Of a DNA stretch of 20,446 nucleotides, positions 1 through 7,800 are shown in pieces. Origin of the DNA: Campylobacteraceae bacterium. GTDB lineage: Bacteria > Campylobacterota > Campylobacteria > Campylobacterales > Sulfurovaceae. The DNA is taken from contig JALVEV010000288.1 of the NCBI GenBank assembly GCA_027030605.1, positions 1 to 20,446 on the forward strand, given 5' to 3'. Position 1 is the first letter of the stretch, and each line of letters starts with the position of its first letter. The notes beneath the pieces were generated by a model. It saw nothing but the letters and a program-made list of their open reading frames with translations, made no database searches and was not told where the DNA came from. A program made the translations under genes and the position numbers.

Positions 1-477
1 TAACTCTTCGTTATCCATTATACCAATCTTTTGGTCTAAAACCTTTTTGGCTATCTCTTTTGCTTCATCTAATGAGTGCATTTTATAAGTTCCACACTGA
101 TAGATATTTAGCTCAGGAATATCCTCTTGTTTCTCAACAGCCAATATATCTTTCATAGACTTCTTCCAAGCTTTAGCTACCTTTTTCTCTTTTGGTGTTC
201 CAATAAGTGACATATAAAACCCTGTTCTACACCCCATTGGTGAGATGTCAATAATCTCTACCTTTTTAGAGTTTAGATGCTCTCTCATAAACCCTGCAAA
301 GAGATGCTCTAGTGTATGAACTCCTCTCTCACTCAAAATATCTTTGTTTGGTTTACAAAAACGTAGGTCAAAAACAGTAATATCATCTCCACTTGGTGTC
401 TTCATTCTTTTTGCAACTCTTACAGCAGGTGCTATCATCTTTGTATGGTCAACCATAAAACTATCTAGTAGTGGCAT
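1..477 (-). CDS. luxS: S-ribosylhomocysteine lyase LuxS (C-terminus cut by window edge)
   Basis: The protein cleaves S-ribosylhomocysteine to homocysteine and DPD, the precursor of autoinducer-2, in the activated methyl cycle of the cytosol. The 159 visible codons run off the left edge, so only the last few residues should be missing, since the family is about 160-170 residues long. Seen directly: the HTLEH zinc motif (H54, E57, H58), the catalytic Cys in PMGCRTGFY (C83), and the third zinc ligand in YQCGTYKMHS (C128). All three match the known LuxS metal and active-site pattern. The ATG at 477 has an AAGGAAT ribosome-binding site just upstream. The gene diverges from folE, with 78 bp between the two starts. 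I am very sure of the family. Whether AI-2 is used for signalling here cannot be told from the sequence. Confidence 0.96.
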   Translation of the reverse strand, partial: MPLLDSFMVDHTKMIAPAVRVAKRMKTPSGDDITVFDLRFCKPNKDILSERGVHTLEHLFAGFMREHLNSKKVEIIDISPMGCRTGFYMSLIGTPKEKKVAKAWKKSMKDILAVEKQEDIPELNIYQCGTYKMHSLDEAKEIAKKVLDQKIGIMDNEEL

Positions 478-555
478 TATAATTCCTTAATATTTAATTG
501 ACGAAATATACAATAATAATGGTAATATATCATTAAAATTTTTTAGGATTAGTTT
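478..555. promoter_or_regulatory. Divergent luxS/folE intergenic region
   Basis: This 78-bp AT-rich gap separates two divergent starts and must hold the promoters of both genes unless they are leaderless. The ribosome-binding sites are visible at its ends: AAGGAAT for luxS on the minus strand and AGGAT about 7 bases before the folE ATG. No well-spaced -35/-10 pair is obvious. This fits epsilonproteobacterial promoters, which often show only a -10 box in AT-rich DNA. The promoter placement is inferred from gene orientation. Confidence 0.5.
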
Positions 556-1134
556 ATGAATAAGCAAGAAGAGTTTGAAAATGCTGTAACTAAGATACTT
601 GAACTTCTTGGAGAAGACCCAAAACGTGAGGGTTTACTAAAAACTCCAAGTCGTGTTGCTAAAGCATGGGAATTTTTAACAGAGGGGTATCATGAAGACC
701 CGAAAGAGATTTTAAATCAAGCTCTTTTTACCTCAAGCAATGACGAAATGGTTGTAGTAAGAGATATTGAGTTCTACTCTACTTGTGAACACCACATGTT
801 ACCAATTATTGGTCGAGTACATGTTGCCTATATTCCTGATGGAAAAGTAGTAGGACTCTCTAAGATTCCTCGTATTGTCAATGTATTTGCAAGACGACTC
901 CAAATTCAAGAGCAGATGACAGAGCAGATAGCCGATGCTATTGCAGATACCATAAACCCCAAAGGGGTAGCAGTAGTTGTTCATGCACGTCACATGTGTA
1001 TGGAGATGAGAGGGGTACAAAAGATAAACTCTACTACTGTTAGCTCTGCACTAAGAGGTCTCTTTAAGAGTGACCAACGTACACGAAGTGAGTTTTATAA
1101 TATTATCAATACTCCAGCACCCTCTAACTTTTAG
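556..1134 (+). CDS. folE: GTP cyclohydrolase I FolE
   Basis: The enzyme converts GTP to 7,8-dihydroneopterin triphosphate, the first step of tetrahydrofolate synthesis (and of pterin and queuosine branches), as a cytosolic homodecamer. The 192 residues match the normal bacterial length. The zinc site is visible as STCEHHMLP (C77 and H80) and HARHMCMEMRGV (C148), which correspond to the three known zinc ligands of the family. The substrate-binding stretch VGLSKIPRIV is intact. The ATG is preceded by AGGAT. The 3' end overlaps the convergent coiled-coil gene by 11 bases. This is the type IA enzyme, not the FolE2 type. I see no sign of transfer or damage. Confidence 0.97.
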   Translation: MNKQEEFENAVTKILELLGEDPKREGLLKTPSRVAKAWEFLTEGYHEDPKEILNQALFTSSNDEMVVVRDIEFYSTCEHHMLPIIGRVHVAYIPDGKVVGLSKIPRIVNVFARRLQIQEQMTEQIADAIADTINPKGVAVVVHARHMCMEMRGVQKINSTTVSSALRGLFKSDQRTRSEFYNIINTPAPSNF

Positions 1135-1669
1135 AAGATGTTGAAAACATTTTTGAAAACCAAGAGTTATGGTTTTCAATATCTCTAAAATTATCACTTT
1201 TTTTTAACTTATCAAGAAGTGCTTTATATTTTTTAGTAATATCAATTCTCTCATATAAAAAAGCATCTATTTCTGCATCATACTTCTTCTTCATTGCTAA
1301 CTGTTTATCTTCTGCCATTGAGAGCTGGGTAGTTAACTTTTCAATAATATCATTTTTAGATTTTAATAACTTTTGAAACTCATCTAAAGTTGCATTATGC
1401 TCATCAAGTACATACTTCTGACCATTATAGCCTAATGCTAATCTACTATTTTCCTCAAGAAGCTCTCTATTTGTTTTTTTATAATGTATTAGCTCTTCTT
1501 TTATCTTATTTGCCTCTCGTATCTTTTCTGCATTCTCTTCATAATATTGTTTTAATTGTTGCTCACATCTCTTCTCTAAAAAAGCTTTCGTAATAAGCCA
1601 ACCAAATATATACCCTAAGAATATAGCACCAATCAGATATAGACCAATCTCTATCATTGTCTGTATCAT
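1124..1669 (-). CDS. Membrane-anchored coiled-coil protein of unknown function
   Basis: I do not recognise this 181-residue protein as a named family. Residues about 5-27 form one hydrophobic N-terminal segment followed by positive residues, so it is probably anchored in the inner membrane with most of the chain on one side. Residues about 30-165 are rich in Lys, Glu and Leu with heptad-like spacing, which suggests a long coiled coil. The ending is Ser-rich. The start ATG overlaps the stop codon of the upstream OmpA-like gene by one base (TAATG arrangement), so the two are almost certainly translated together and may act in one envelope complex. The 3' end overlaps convergent folE by 11 bases. 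The function is not predictable from this sequence alone. Confidence 0.75.
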   Translation of the reverse strand: MIQTMIEIGLYLIGAIFLGYIFGWLITKAFLEKRCEQQLKQYYEENAEKIREANKIKEELIHYKKTNRELLEENSRLALGYNGQKYVLDEHNATLDEFQKLLKSKNDIIEKLTTQLSMAEDKQLAMKKKYDAEIDAFLYERIDITKKYKALLDKLKKSDNFRDIENHNSWFSKMFSTSSKS

Positions 1670-2208
1670 TATTTAATCCTTTTTAAATTCATTTCTACTT
1701 TCTTTAATGGTATTGTAGTACCATAACCAATTGCAACGATAAGTGGTAGAGAGGTTCTTTCCATAAAGTATTTTTTTAAATAATCAGCATATTTTTGAGA
1801 AAGCTCAAGATTATACTGTTGTGACCCCTTACTATTAGAGTATATATTTATAATAAGAATTGCATCTTCATCTAAATGATTAAATACCCTTACTAAATTA
1901 AATAGTCTCTTTTTTATAGGATTTACAACCACCACATTGCTACTATTTTGTTCCAACTCCATAGCTCTATCATAAAAAAGAGAGGGTGTTTTTTCTAAGA
2001 GAATATCTACCTCTTTTTGTGCCATCTCCAATGTTCTAATAGGAACAAATTTATCTCGCTTTTTCAAATATTTTTTTGTAGATTTTTGGACTCTTATCTC
2101 TTTTTTTTCTCTAGGAAGAGTAGTATTTTGCATATAGTTTATTAATGTTATGACTATTAAGAGTATCGATAAAATAAAAAATAGACCATAAAAAACTACT
2201 ATTCTCAT
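1669..2208 (-). CDS. Membrane-anchored protein with degenerate OmpA/MotB-like C-terminal domain
   Basis: The protein has 179 residues. An N-terminal transmembrane segment (about residues 4-25) is followed by a basic linker (RVQKSTKKYLKKRDK) and a C-terminal region (about 100-179) that matches the OmpA/MotB fold. Seen: a hydrophobic strand ILIINIYSNSKGSQQYN aligned to the usual GHTDSxGxxxYN, then LELSQKYADYLKKYF aligned to LSxRRAxxVxxYL, then IGYGTTIPL aligned to GyGexxP. Family members with one N-terminal helix normally tether the inner membrane to peptidoglycan. Here the Asp and Arg that bind diaminopimelate are replaced by Asn and Tyr, so peptidoglycan binding is doubtful. The gene is translationally coupled to the downstream coiled-coil gene. 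The fold assignment is inference from motif spacing. Confidence 0.7.
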   Translation of the reverse strand: MRIVVFYGLFFILSILLIVITLINYMQNTTLPREKKEIRVQKSTKKYLKKRDKFVPIRTLEMAQKEVDILLEKTPSLFYDRAMELEQNSSNVVVVNPIKKRLFNLVRVFNHLDEDAILIINIYSNSKGSQQYNLELSQKYADYLKKYFMERTSLPLIVAIGYGTTIPLKKVEMNLKRIK

Positions 2209-2527
2209 ACGTTATCTCTCCCTATTTTTAATTATGTTTTTTTTTGTTATTAATAGCACAAGTTTATATTTTATCATAAAAACATCTTTTAACATATATA
2301 ATTTTTACATTAAAATATTTGTTTTATTATATTTTAAAATAATTATTTTATTGAAACTACTATTTTTTTTTTATAATAGACGAAAAGAACTATTTTATGG
2401 GATTTAATTAGCATTTTTTGCCTATTTCTTAAAAATTACTTTAAAAAAAAAATTAAAATTTAAGTTAAGATATTATTTATTTAATATAAACTATCCCTAT
2501 CAGAATACAATCGAAAGGAAATAAAAA
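2209..2527. other. Very AT-rich intergenic region, 319 bp
   Basis: This gene-free stretch lies between two divergent units: the minus-strand OmpA-like pair and the plus-strand dehydrogenase-like gene. It is dominated by runs of A and T, including several homopolymers of 8 or more bases. I see no tRNA-like fold, no coding potential and no strong GC-containing hairpin. It must contain promoters for both directions. A TATAAA-like box near 2485-2490 lies at a plausible distance from the gene starting at 2528, and an AAAGGAAA ribosome-binding site lies close to that ATG. The AT content alone would attract nucleoid proteins of the H-NS type if the host has one, which is inference. Confidence 0.5.
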
Positions 2528-2989
2528 ATGAAAATCTCGGTAATGGGAATTGAATACAATCATTTACTAAGTGGTAAGGCATTGGCAGAAATGGGGAATG
2601 AGGTAACTTATGTTTCAAAAGACAATAAACGTATCGACAATATTAAAAGAGGATACTATAATGCAGATGAAGCAATGGTAATCAAAAAAATGAGTTCAAA
2701 AGAGAGTATAGACTTTACAACAAATCTTAAAGAAGCATTAAGTAACACCAATATGTGCTTTATTGCTGAGGGTATTACTGATGAGTCTGAAGAGAATATG
2801 AAGAAAGTATTAAACACAGCCAAAATGGTTGGTGAGTATATGAACAACCATATGTTCATTATTGACCGCTCAGTTGATTCGCAATCAAGAGTAGGAAAAA
2901 TTAAAGAGACAATCCAAGAAGAGCTTAAAAAAAGAAATAAAAATATAACTTTTGAAGTAATAGCTAACCCCAATTTTTTAAGAGCTTAA
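2528..2989 (+). CDS. Stand-alone N-terminal domain related to UDP-glucose/GDP-mannose dehydrogenase
   Basis: These 153 codons align with only the NAD-binding N-terminal domain of the UDP-glucose 6-dehydrogenase family, which is normally about 390-450 residues long. Seen: the start MKISVMGIEYN resembles MKIxVxGxGYVG, FTTNLKEAL resembles FTTDLKEAV, and the ending ANPNFLRA resembles the NPEFLREG motif, where the chain stops. The central and catalytic C-terminal domains with the active-site Cys are absent, and nothing similar follows in any frame. The Rossmann glycine motif is damaged (GIEYNHLLSG), and the usual EPGL stretch near residue 45 is shortened. The frame is otherwise open, with an AAAGGAAA ribosome-binding site. 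It may be a decayed relic or a repurposed small NAD-domain protein. Dehydrogenase activity is very unlikely. Confidence 0.7.
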   Translation: MKISVMGIEYNHLLSGKALAEMGNEVTYVSKDNKRIDNIKRGYYNADEAMVIKKMSSKESIDFTTNLKEALSNTNMCFIAEGITDESEENMKKVLNTAKMVGEYMNNHMFIIDRSVDSQSRVGKIKETIQEELKKRNKNITFEVIANPNFLRA

Positions 2990-2995
2990 AAAATT

Positions 2996-3107
2996 TAATT
3001 CTTTTTTACAACAAAAATTATGCAAAATGGAACATAATCCATTTAAAATTTAAAAAATAAACCTTATATTTATTATATCTACTGCATAATTAGGTAAAAA
3101 AGAATTA
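2996..3107. repeat. Split long inverted repeat in the leader of the 3109 membrane-protein gene
   Basis: Two nested pairs of arms match exactly as inverted repeats. The outer 14-bp pair is 2996-3009 (TAATTCTTTTTTAC) with 3094-3107 (GTAAAAAAGAATTA). The inner 9-bp pair is 3016-3024 (AATTATGCA) with 3083-3091 (TGCATAATT). A small extra hairpin (AAATGG/CCATTT, 3025-3044) lies inside. The right arm ends one base before the ATG at 3109, so a folded transcript would bury the weak ribosome-binding region. It begins 6 bases after the previous stop codon. It may be a regulatory leader, or the relic of a very small inverted-repeat element. Confidence 0.6.
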
Positions 3108-3108
3108 T

Positions 3109-3642
3109 ATGAATCTACAACTACTCGAAAAAGCTTTTATACCTCTTTTGTTAACTACTATTTTTATTGTTGCTTTTGAGCTTCAGTTTCCACACACCTA
3201 TAGTTACCTTATAGAACATTTCAAAGATGAAAAGCTCTCTGTACTCTATGCTCATCTTTTTATCTATAGTTTTTTTATCTTATCGCTCTTTAGCTTTTTT
3301 TTAACTCTTATTAATAACTTTCTAATAAAGTCTCATTTTTTTATTGGACTTAGTATGTTTATGTTGCTTGTTTTCTATGGACTCTCTTCTGGAGTATTTA
3401 TAGATAGCTTAAAATACTTTATAAGCTACCCATTATCAAGCAATGCTATTATGGGAATAATTCTCTTTATAGTCTCTACTTTTGGTTTTGTACTATACTC
3501 TTTAACTTTTGCAATCATAAAAAAGACTATTCCTCTTAGCCATGCAACACTATTTTTTCTTTTTTCTCTAATATATTCCGCATTTTTTATAGATAAATAT
3601 TGTTACCCTATTTCTGAGATTATGCAACACATTAGAGTTTAA
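3109..3642 (+). CDS. Small multi-pass membrane protein of unknown function
   Basis: I do not recognise the family. The 177 residues are strongly hydrophobic and contain about five likely transmembrane helices (roughly residues 8-26, 43-68, 75-98, 112-136 and 143-160). Short charged loops such as EHFKDEKLS lie between them. Phe is very frequent. There is no signal peptide cleavage site and no recognisable catalytic motif. The Shine-Dalgarno sequence is poor (only AAAAAAGAA before the ATG), and the start abuts the right arm of a long inverted repeat, so translation may be structure-controlled. The stop codon TAA begins the hairpin at 3640-3660. The gene is probably transcribed alone, or weakly with the dehydrogenase-like gene upstream. 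Confidence 0.7.
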   Translation: MNLQLLEKAFIPLLLTTIFIVAFELQFPHTYSYLIEHFKDEKLSVLYAHLFIYSFFILSLFSFFLTLINNFLIKSHFFIGLSMFMLLVFYGLSSGVFIDSLKYFISYPLSSNAIMGIILFIVSTFGFVLYSLTFAIIKKTIPLSHATLFFLFSLIYSAFFIDKYCYPISEIMQHIRV

Positions 3643-3660
3643 ATTTTATTCTAAAATTTA
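3640..3660. terminator. AT-only perfect hairpin at the 3' end of the membrane-protein gene
   Basis: TAAATTTTA (3640-3648) and TAAAATTTA (3652-3660) form a perfect 9-bp stem with a 3-base loop TTC. The stop codon of the upstream gene is the first three bases of the stem. There is no GC pair and no U-tract after it, so it is a weak terminator at best. It may instead protect the mRNA 3' end. Confidence 0.35.
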
Positions 3661-3754
3661 ACATAATCCAATAATTGAATCTCTTTTAGGGTAGTTTCAG
3701 TAAAAAATCAAATAAGCTTTGTTAAACTTAAAATATAATCACAAAGGATGATCG

Positions 3755-4543
3755 ATGAAAAGACTATTGACTACTACCGTTACGGTTGCTGTTTTACTCA
3801 CAACAAATGTAACAGCATATGATTTTGGTTCAACACCAAAAACAATCTCTGCACACTTTGTTGCTCCAGCACAAACATTAGATAGTGTTAAGAAAAAATT
3901 AACAGAGAATGGATTTAAGATTCTTTCTACAACTAATATTATAGATGGACATGATGTCCTTGCTATTACTAATGATGAACTTAAAGCAACCAATACTTAT
4001 ATGGCAGCTATTCATGTAAGTGTTAATGGGTCAGATGTTCGTGTTCAAAATCCATCTTACCTTGGTGCTGCATTTCTTGGAGACAAGTATAAGTATGGAC
4101 AGTTTAAAGCCACAGTAAATGCTTTAGAGAAAGCTCTAGGGTCTCTAAAAGGTTCTAAACAAAAAACAGATTTTTCTGATTTAGAAGATTATAACTTTAT
4201 GATGGGAATGCCAAAAGTAGATGATACTATTACTGTTAAAGAGGGTAAGGATTTAGCATCAAAAGTAAGTGATGCAGCTTATACACTTACTTTACCAAAT
4301 GGCAATGTAATAGTAGGTCATAAACTAAGTAAAAAAACAAATAAGTTTCTAAAAACACTTAATGAAGAGAATAATGCACAAATTTTACCTTATGAGTCAA
4401 TGGTATCAGGCGATGAGGCACAGATACTAGACCCAAAATTCTATCTTGCTCTCTCATTACCAAACTTGAGTATGGGGCAATTTATGGAGATTGCATCTGT
4501 CCCTGATGACATTGAAACAGAGATTACAAAAGCTTACAAATAA
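3755..4543 (+). CDS. Exported protein of unknown function, possibly DUF302-like
   Basis: The protein has 262 residues and a clear Sec signal peptide (MKRLLTTTVTVAVLLTTNVTA, cleavage near residue 21), so it is periplasmic or secreted. The mature N-terminal part (about 25-125) has the pattern APAQTLDSVKKKLTENGF, then VQNPSYLGAAFLGDKY. This loosely recalls DUF302 domains, in which a helix beginning 'TVxxLxxxLxxxGF' precedes an NPxxA segment. That match is uncertain. Residues 125-262 hold alternating polar helices and strands with no known motif, and no Cys is visible in the mature protein. The ATG is preceded by AAAGGATG, a good ribosome-binding site. A hairpin 12 bases after the stop probably ends the transcript, so this looks monocistronic. 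Confidence 0.75.
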   Translation: MKRLLTTTVTVAVLLTTNVTAYDFGSTPKTISAHFVAPAQTLDSVKKKLTENGFKILSTTNIIDGHDVLAITNDELKATNTYMAAIHVSVNGSDVRVQNPSYLGAAFLGDKYKYGQFKATVNALEKALGSLKGSKQKTDFSDLEDYNFMMGMPKVDDTITVKEGKDLASKVSDAAYTLTLPNGNVIVGHKLSKKTNKFLKTLNEENNAQILPYESMVSGDEAQILDPKFYLALSLPNLSMGQFMEIASVPDDIETEITKAYK

Positions 4544-4554
4544 ACCTCTACTTC

Positions 4555-4576
4555 TGAACCCAAGAGATTGGGTTCA
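4555..4576 (+). terminator. Hairpin after the exported-protein gene
   Basis: TGAACCCAA (4555-4563) pairs perfectly with TTGGGTTCA (4568-4576) around a GAGA loop, a stable GNRA tetraloop. The GC-containing 9-bp stem lies 12 bases after the stop at 4543. The following bases (ACTTCTAAAAACTTTT) are only moderately U-rich, so it is a likely but imperfect intrinsic terminator. Confidence 0.65.
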
Positions 4577-4633
4577 ACTTCTAAAAACTTTTACCTATAA
4601 TCTTATTCAAACCTATATCTTAATAATATCTAT

Positions 4634-4713
4634 AAAAAATTATTTTTTATTGTTTTTTATGGCAATATATTAATTAATATATAATTTAAAAAATTATTTT
4701 TTATTATTTTTTG
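4634..4713. repeat. Direct repeat of a 26-bp AT block
   Basis: The block beginning AAAAAATTATTTTTTATT at 4634 recurs at 4688, 54 bp later. The two share about 25 of 26 bases before diverging. Both copies lie upstream of the large secreted-protein gene. Low complexity makes slippage or chance a possible source. Confidence 0.5.
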
Positions 4714-4744
4714 TATTTATTAAAATATTTAAGTCATTATTAAT

Positions 4745-4750
4745 TATAAT
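4745..4750 (+). promoter_or_regulatory. Possible -10 box for the large secreted-protein gene
   Basis: An exact TATAAT lies 60 bases before the ATG at 4811, in AT-rich DNA, with no clear -35. The palindrome TACTATAGTA at 4782-4791 lies downstream of it and could be an operator or an alternative -10 (TATAGT). This is a pattern match only. Confidence 0.3.
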
Positions 4751-4810
4751 AGATAGGCTAGAGTTAAATTTTAAGTGATTTTACTATAGTACATTAAAAA
4801 AAGGGAAAAA

Positions 4811-7800
4811 ATGAACATTCTTAACAAACATAAGAAAGCTGTTTTGTTGTTAGTAGGTATTATAGTATCTACGCTACCTACATTTGCAACAATCTATGAA
4901 GATGCAGAAGATCTGAAAACCACTGGTTGGGAAGATACTACTCATAACCTTAATACAACTATTGCGAATATATATGATTCACAAAAAGAGAGTAGAGTTA
5001 TCGAATTAAGAGGTAATGGCAAAAATACAATGTTCGGCTTAGGAGCTACAGAAAGTGTCAATTCTAATAGTTGGAACAATTCAACAGAGAAACAACTTAA
5101 ATGGTCAATGAATTATAGTGAAAGTTTTTCTATATATATTCCAATTTCTACAGAAAAGGGAAAACGATTTCTAGTTTACACCAATCAAGGTACCGATAAA
5201 AAAGGTAAAATTCGTGGAGGAAAAGTTCGTTATGGTTTAGGTGAAGATAGTATTGATGGAACATGGCATACTTTTACAAGAGATTTAGAGGCAGATTGGA
5301 ATGCTTTTGAACCTGATAACCCTTATATTAAAGTCCATGGATTTTTTATTAGAGGTTCAGGGAGAGTAGATGATATCTCACTTTCACAAAAAGCTATAGA
5401 GCCTACTACAGAAAACAACTCAACAGACTGGGTAGTCTATGGCGATACAACTGATGCAATCATTGAAACAGTAGAAGATATAGAGAGAGGAAGCTCAGTT
5501 ATTAAATTAACAGCTCATGGGGAAAATACAGGTTTTCGTTTAGGTAACAGAGCAGGAAGAGCCTCTTATGTTGGAGCTTGGCATAACCAAACAGAGAAAA
5601 TACTTCAATGGTCAATGAAGTATGATGAACCATTTACAATCTATATTCCAATTACAACGGAACATGGAAATAGATTCTTAACTTACACCAATCAGAGTGA
5701 AGATAAGAAGGGTAAAGTTCGTGGAGGAAAAGTTAGTTATGGTTTAGGTGAAGATAGTATAGATGGAACTTGGCATACCTTCACTAGAGATTTAGAGGCA
5801 GATTGGAATGCTTTTATGCCTAATGACCCTTTTGTTGCTGTTAATGGTTTTTTTATTAAGGGTTCTGGATATGTTGCTGATGTTATGACGTTAAATAGTT
5901 CAAATCCTCCTATAGATAGTGTAAAACCTATTATCTCACTTCTTGGAAATGCAAATATTACTTTAACCGTAGGCGATACATACACCGATGCAGGTGCAAC
6001 AGCTACAGATGATGTTGATGGAGATATTACAGCAGATATAAATATCACTTCCAATGTAAATACATCAGTAGCAGGAATATATCATGTTCATTACAATGTA
6101 AAAGATTCTAGTGGCAATATGGCTAATGAAGTAATTAGAGAAGTTAAAGTAGAAGCAGTAACTACTTGTGACCTTTCAACAGCTATTACGCGTAGTCAAC
6201 TTCGGAGTATGATAGAAAATCGTGAAGATATTTCAGGGGTTAATACTTGTGCTATTACCGATATGAGTTATCTATTTAGTCCTTATCCTACTTATTATGA
6301 AGATTTTGGAGAAATAACTTATGATGATAATGGATACTTTAATTTAAATGGATGGGATGTTTCAAATGTAACAAATATGGAAGGTATGTTTAAAGGTGTA
6401 AGAATTCCTGATGGTACAGAAGGAATTATATCAATAGATAAATGGAATGTTTCAAATGTCAGAAATATGCGTGATATGTTTAAAAATATGAATGCAGGAG
6501 CTAGTGATTTATCTGATTGGAATGTCTCTAATGTTACAAATATGAGTGGAATGTTTCAAAATTACATTGATGACCAACATAGTGGAGGCACAATGACTTC
6601 TTCTTTCGCTAAGTGGGATGTTTCTAATGTGACAGATATGTCTTTTATGTTTTATGGAATGTATCAACCAATAGGATTAGAAGATTGGAATGTTTCTAAT
6701 GTACGAGATATGTCGTATATGTTCTATAATGCAAGATACTTTAATGATGCTATAGGAAATTGGGATGTTTCAAATGTTACAAATATGGAGTATATGTTTG
6801 CAGGAGAAGGAGCATTTTCTCGAGAATATAATACTGATATGCACTTTAATCAACCAATAGGCAACTGGAATGTTTCTAATGTTAAAAATATGGAAAGAAT
6901 GTTTTGGTATTCAACTGCATTTAATCAAGATATTAGTGGTTGGAATATCTCTAATGTTACCAATTATGAAGAGTTTAAAGAAGGAGCACCACTAGATGAT
7001 GCACATAATCCATTTATCGTTTCTTCTCGTAAACCAGTCATTAAGTTACTTGGTGATGCTCTTGTATTTTTAAAAATTGGCGATACTTACACCGATGCAG
7101 GAGCAACGGCTATGGATGACGTAGATGGGAACATTACCGCTAATATTCAAGTGACAGGATTACCAATTGATACTTCTATAGAAGGAAACTATACTATAAC
7201 TTATGAAGTTAGTGATTCAGAAGGTAATAATGCAAATATTATTACAAGAATCATCAAAGTAACTAATAATATTATTAACTTAAACGATGGTCTAATAGCT
7301 TATTATAAGTTTGAAGGAAATGCAAATGACTCTTCAGGAAATGGACATGATGGAATTGAGTATGGTGGAGTTAGTTATACTAATGGGGTAATAGGACAAG
7401 CACTAAAACTTGATGGTTCATCTAGAATAAATCTAGCATCATTCTCCGATACTAATGTTGCGAGAGGATTGACATATTCATATTGGTTTAAAAAATATAC
7501 AGCTAGACCTGAAGCTGTATTTTCTCAATACACATGGTATAATAACGGTCATGTATTTTATCATGCAATATCTAACACAAATATATATGCTACCTCTTTT
7601 CTGAATTTACAAGGAACCTCTTCAAATGGTCTAACTGCTTTATATTCTGAAGATTTTCAATGGCACCATGTTGTAGTCAACTCAACATCAAATAAATTAC
7701 AACTATGGCTTGATGGAGCTTTAGTAAAAGAAGTTCCTAAAGTCGAAGATCCATATATCACGAATTCATCTATACAAACCTATATAGGCGATACAGGATT

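Larger units (their letters stand above)
4544..4810. other. AT-rich intergenic region with terminator, direct repeat and promoter elements
   Basis: This 267-bp gap holds, in order, the hairpin at 4555-4576, two near-identical AT-rich blocks (4634-4659 and 4688-4713), a TATAAT box at 4745-4750, the 10-bp palindrome TACTATAGTA at 4782-4791, and the ribosome-binding site AAAGGGAAAAAA before the ATG at 4811. It separates two monocistronic secreted-protein genes on the same strand. Confidence 0.5.

Noticed and set aside
2656..2973. Hydrophobic open frame opposite the dehydrogenase-like gene
   Set aside because: It is the antisense shadow of the plus-strand gene, which has a ribosome-binding site and recognisable family motifs.
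3734..3739. TATAAT before the 3755 gene as its -10 box
   Set aside because: Transcription would begin about 7 bases later, inside the ribosome-binding site, and the nearest TTG-type -35 is only 9 bases away.
6353..6975. Regular repeats as a possible CRISPR array
   Set aside because: The repeats are coding, imperfect at the DNA level, unevenly spaced and in one open frame. No cas gene is present.
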